From contig JACQCJ010000078.1 in assembly GCA_016201685.1 (NCBI GenBank), positions 1-6,242 of the forward strand: a stretch of DNA of 6,242 nt, written 5' to 3'. The notes under the pieces are model-generated. The model did not search any database, was not told the DNA's origin, and saw only the letters and a list, made by a program, of their open reading frames with translations. Positions 5,343-6,242 of the stretch are shown piece after piece. The translations under genes and the position numbers were made by a program. Source of the stretch: Candidatus Peregrinibacteria bacterium (lineage in GTDB: Bacteria > Patescibacteriota > Gracilibacteria > Peribacterales > Peribacteraceae). Position 1 is the stretch's first letter. Every line of letters starts with the position of its first letter.

Positions 5343-5348
5343 TACAAT
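5343..5348 (+). promoter_or_regulatory. -10 box (TACAAT) of the DUF475 gene, near-leaderless arrangement
   Basis: TACAAT (5 of 6 to consensus) is followed by seven bases and the ATG at 5356, so the expected start site is the A of ATG or the base before it. A -35 is not clear: the 17-bp position falls in the end of the toxin gene (ATCGCG). Read-through from the toxin-antitoxin operon, whose stop is 21 bp upstream, is also possible. Confidence 0.45.
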
Positions 5349-5355
5349 CTCCCGC

Positions 5356-6242
5356 ATGAACCTCCCCTCCGTCCTCCTCACTGTCGCGGGACTGTGCCTC
5401 TTCGAGACGATCACGAGCGTCGACAATGCGATCATCAATGCAGAGGTGCTCTCGACGATGGGTGCGCGCGGTCGGCGGTGGTTCCTCCTCTGGGGCCTTC
5501 TCCTGGCGGTCGTCTTCGTGCGCGGACTCCTCCCGTGGGCCATCGTATGGGCTACCGTACCTCAGCTCGGACCGATCGGTGCCTTCACGGCTACCTTCAG
5601 CAGCGATCCTCTCGTTCACGATGCCGTGGCGCGCGCGGCTCCACCGCTCCTCATCGGCGGGGGAACATTCCTCGTCTTCCTCTTCTTTCACTGGCTCTTC
5701 CTGGAGCCCAAGCACTACGGTCTCCCCGGCGAACGCTTCTTCCAGCGGCAGGGGATCTGGTTCTTCGCGGTCGTCTCCATCTTCCTCTGCGCGATCGTGT
5801 GGGAGGCGCTGCACAGAGATCCGCTTCTGGCCTTCGGCGCCGTGGTGGGTTCCACCGCATTCTTCATCACGCACGGTTTCAAGGAGAACGCGGAGAAGAC
5901 GGAGCGCTCTCTCCTCGCGGAAGGCTTCTCCGATCTCAGTAAAATCCTGTACCTCGAAATCATCGATGCGACGTTCTCGATCGACAGCGTGCTCGGAGCC
6001 TTCGCCTTCACGCTCTCCGTGCCGCTCATCCTGCTCGGAAACGGTCTCGGCGCGCTCGTCGTGCGGCAGTTGACGGTGGGGAATATCGAACGCGTGAAAC
6101 GTTACCACTACCTCAAGAACGGTGCGATGTACGCAATACTCGTTCTCGGCATCATCATGCTCCTCGATGCCTTCGGCTTTGCCGTCCCCGAATGGGTCTC
6201 TCCGGTGATGACGTTCGGGGTGATCGGGTATTTTTTCTGGAA
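5356..6242 (+). CDS. DUF475 / TerC-superfamily integral membrane protein (C-terminus beyond window)
   Basis: 295 codons are present and the frame is open at the right edge. The protein is polytopic, with hydrophobic segments at roughly 5-22, 43-68, 97-116, 134-150, 157-171, 213-237, 257-277 and 284 onward. Two acidic membrane motifs define the family: LFETITSVDNAIINAE (E17, D23) in the first helix and YLEIIDATFSIDSVLGAFAF (E201, D204, D210) in the second half. These match the ExxxSxDNA and ExxDxxFSxDS signatures of TerC/DUF475 proteins. Relatives are linked to tellurite resistance and, for TerC members, to metal-ion (Mn) export; whether DUF475 proteins transport metal is not established. The acidic intramembrane residues would suit a cation site. 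Start ATG 5356 begins directly at the first helix and has no SD. A long antisense frame across the gene is an artefact of GC-rich codons. Confidence 0.85.
   Translation, partial: MNLPSVLLTVAGLCLFETITSVDNAIINAEVLSTMGARGRRWFLLWGLLLAVVFVRGLLPWAIVWATVPQLGPIGAFTATFSSDPLVHDAVARAAPPLLIGGGTFLVFLFFHWLFLEPKHYGLPGERFFQRQGIWFFAVVSIFLCAIVWEALHRDPLLAFGAVVGSTAFFITHGFKENAEKTERSLLAEGFSDLSKILYLEIIDATFSIDSVLGAFAFTLSVPLILLGNGLGALVVRQLTVGNIERVKRYHYLKNGAMYAILVLGIIMLLDAFGFAVPEWVSPVMTFGVIGYFFW

Noticed and set aside
5191..6108. 305-residue minus-strand open frame opposite DUF475
   Set aside because: An extremely Glu/Arg/Asp-rich sequence without domains, antisense to a well-formed polytopic membrane protein.

Overview
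The window looks bacterial, with GC-rich genes and AT-rich intergenic patches. It uses the standard code, with TGA, TAG and TAA all used as stops. No gene has a convincing Shine-Dalgarno sequence. Three genes have a -10-like hexamer placed so that transcription would begin at or within one base of the start codon. SD-poor, leaderless expression, small genes, a DUF475/TerC membrane protein and HD-domain proteins together suggest a Patescibacteria (CPR) lineage, possibly Peribacteria-like. That placement is an inference from style, not a demonstrated one.

Layout from left to right. (1) Positions 1-369, minus strand: a secreted, Ser/Ala-rich, Cys/Lys-rich small protein cut by the window edge. 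(2) Positions 370-574: no gene seen. (3) Positions 575-723: copy 1 of a ~147-bp repeat. (4) Positions 751-3505, minus strand, listed in transcription order: a YfcE-type metallophosphoesterase, a 598-residue protein joining a putative HD hydrolase domain to a PP2C-type phosphatase domain, and an SMR/EmrE-like four-helix membrane protein. (5) Positions 3523-3667: copy 2 of the repeat, inverted relative to copy 1, so the two copies bracket the three-gene block. (6) Positions 3701-4615, minus strand: a long coiled-coil protein of unknown role. (7) Positions 4770-5334, plus strand: a DinJ/RelB-YafQ type II toxin-antitoxin pair with its own promoter and a dyad over the -35 box. (8) Position 5356 to the right edge, plus strand: a DUF475 (TerC superfamily) integral membrane protein, incomplete at its C-terminus.

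The most interesting items are three. The first is the HD + PP2C fusion, which has a full set of PP2C metal-binding motifs. The second is the pair of almost identical inverted repeats with imperfect terminal inverted repeats; they look like a MITE or IS-derived element, and one copy may lend a promoter to the phosphoesterase. The third is the recurrent -10/N6-7/ATG arrangement that predicts leaderless mRNAs. The phosphoesterase, HD-PP2C and SMR-like genes are co-oriented and could be partly co-transcribed, although the HD-PP2C gene also has its own strong -10 box. A shared pathway for these three is not shown by the sequence.
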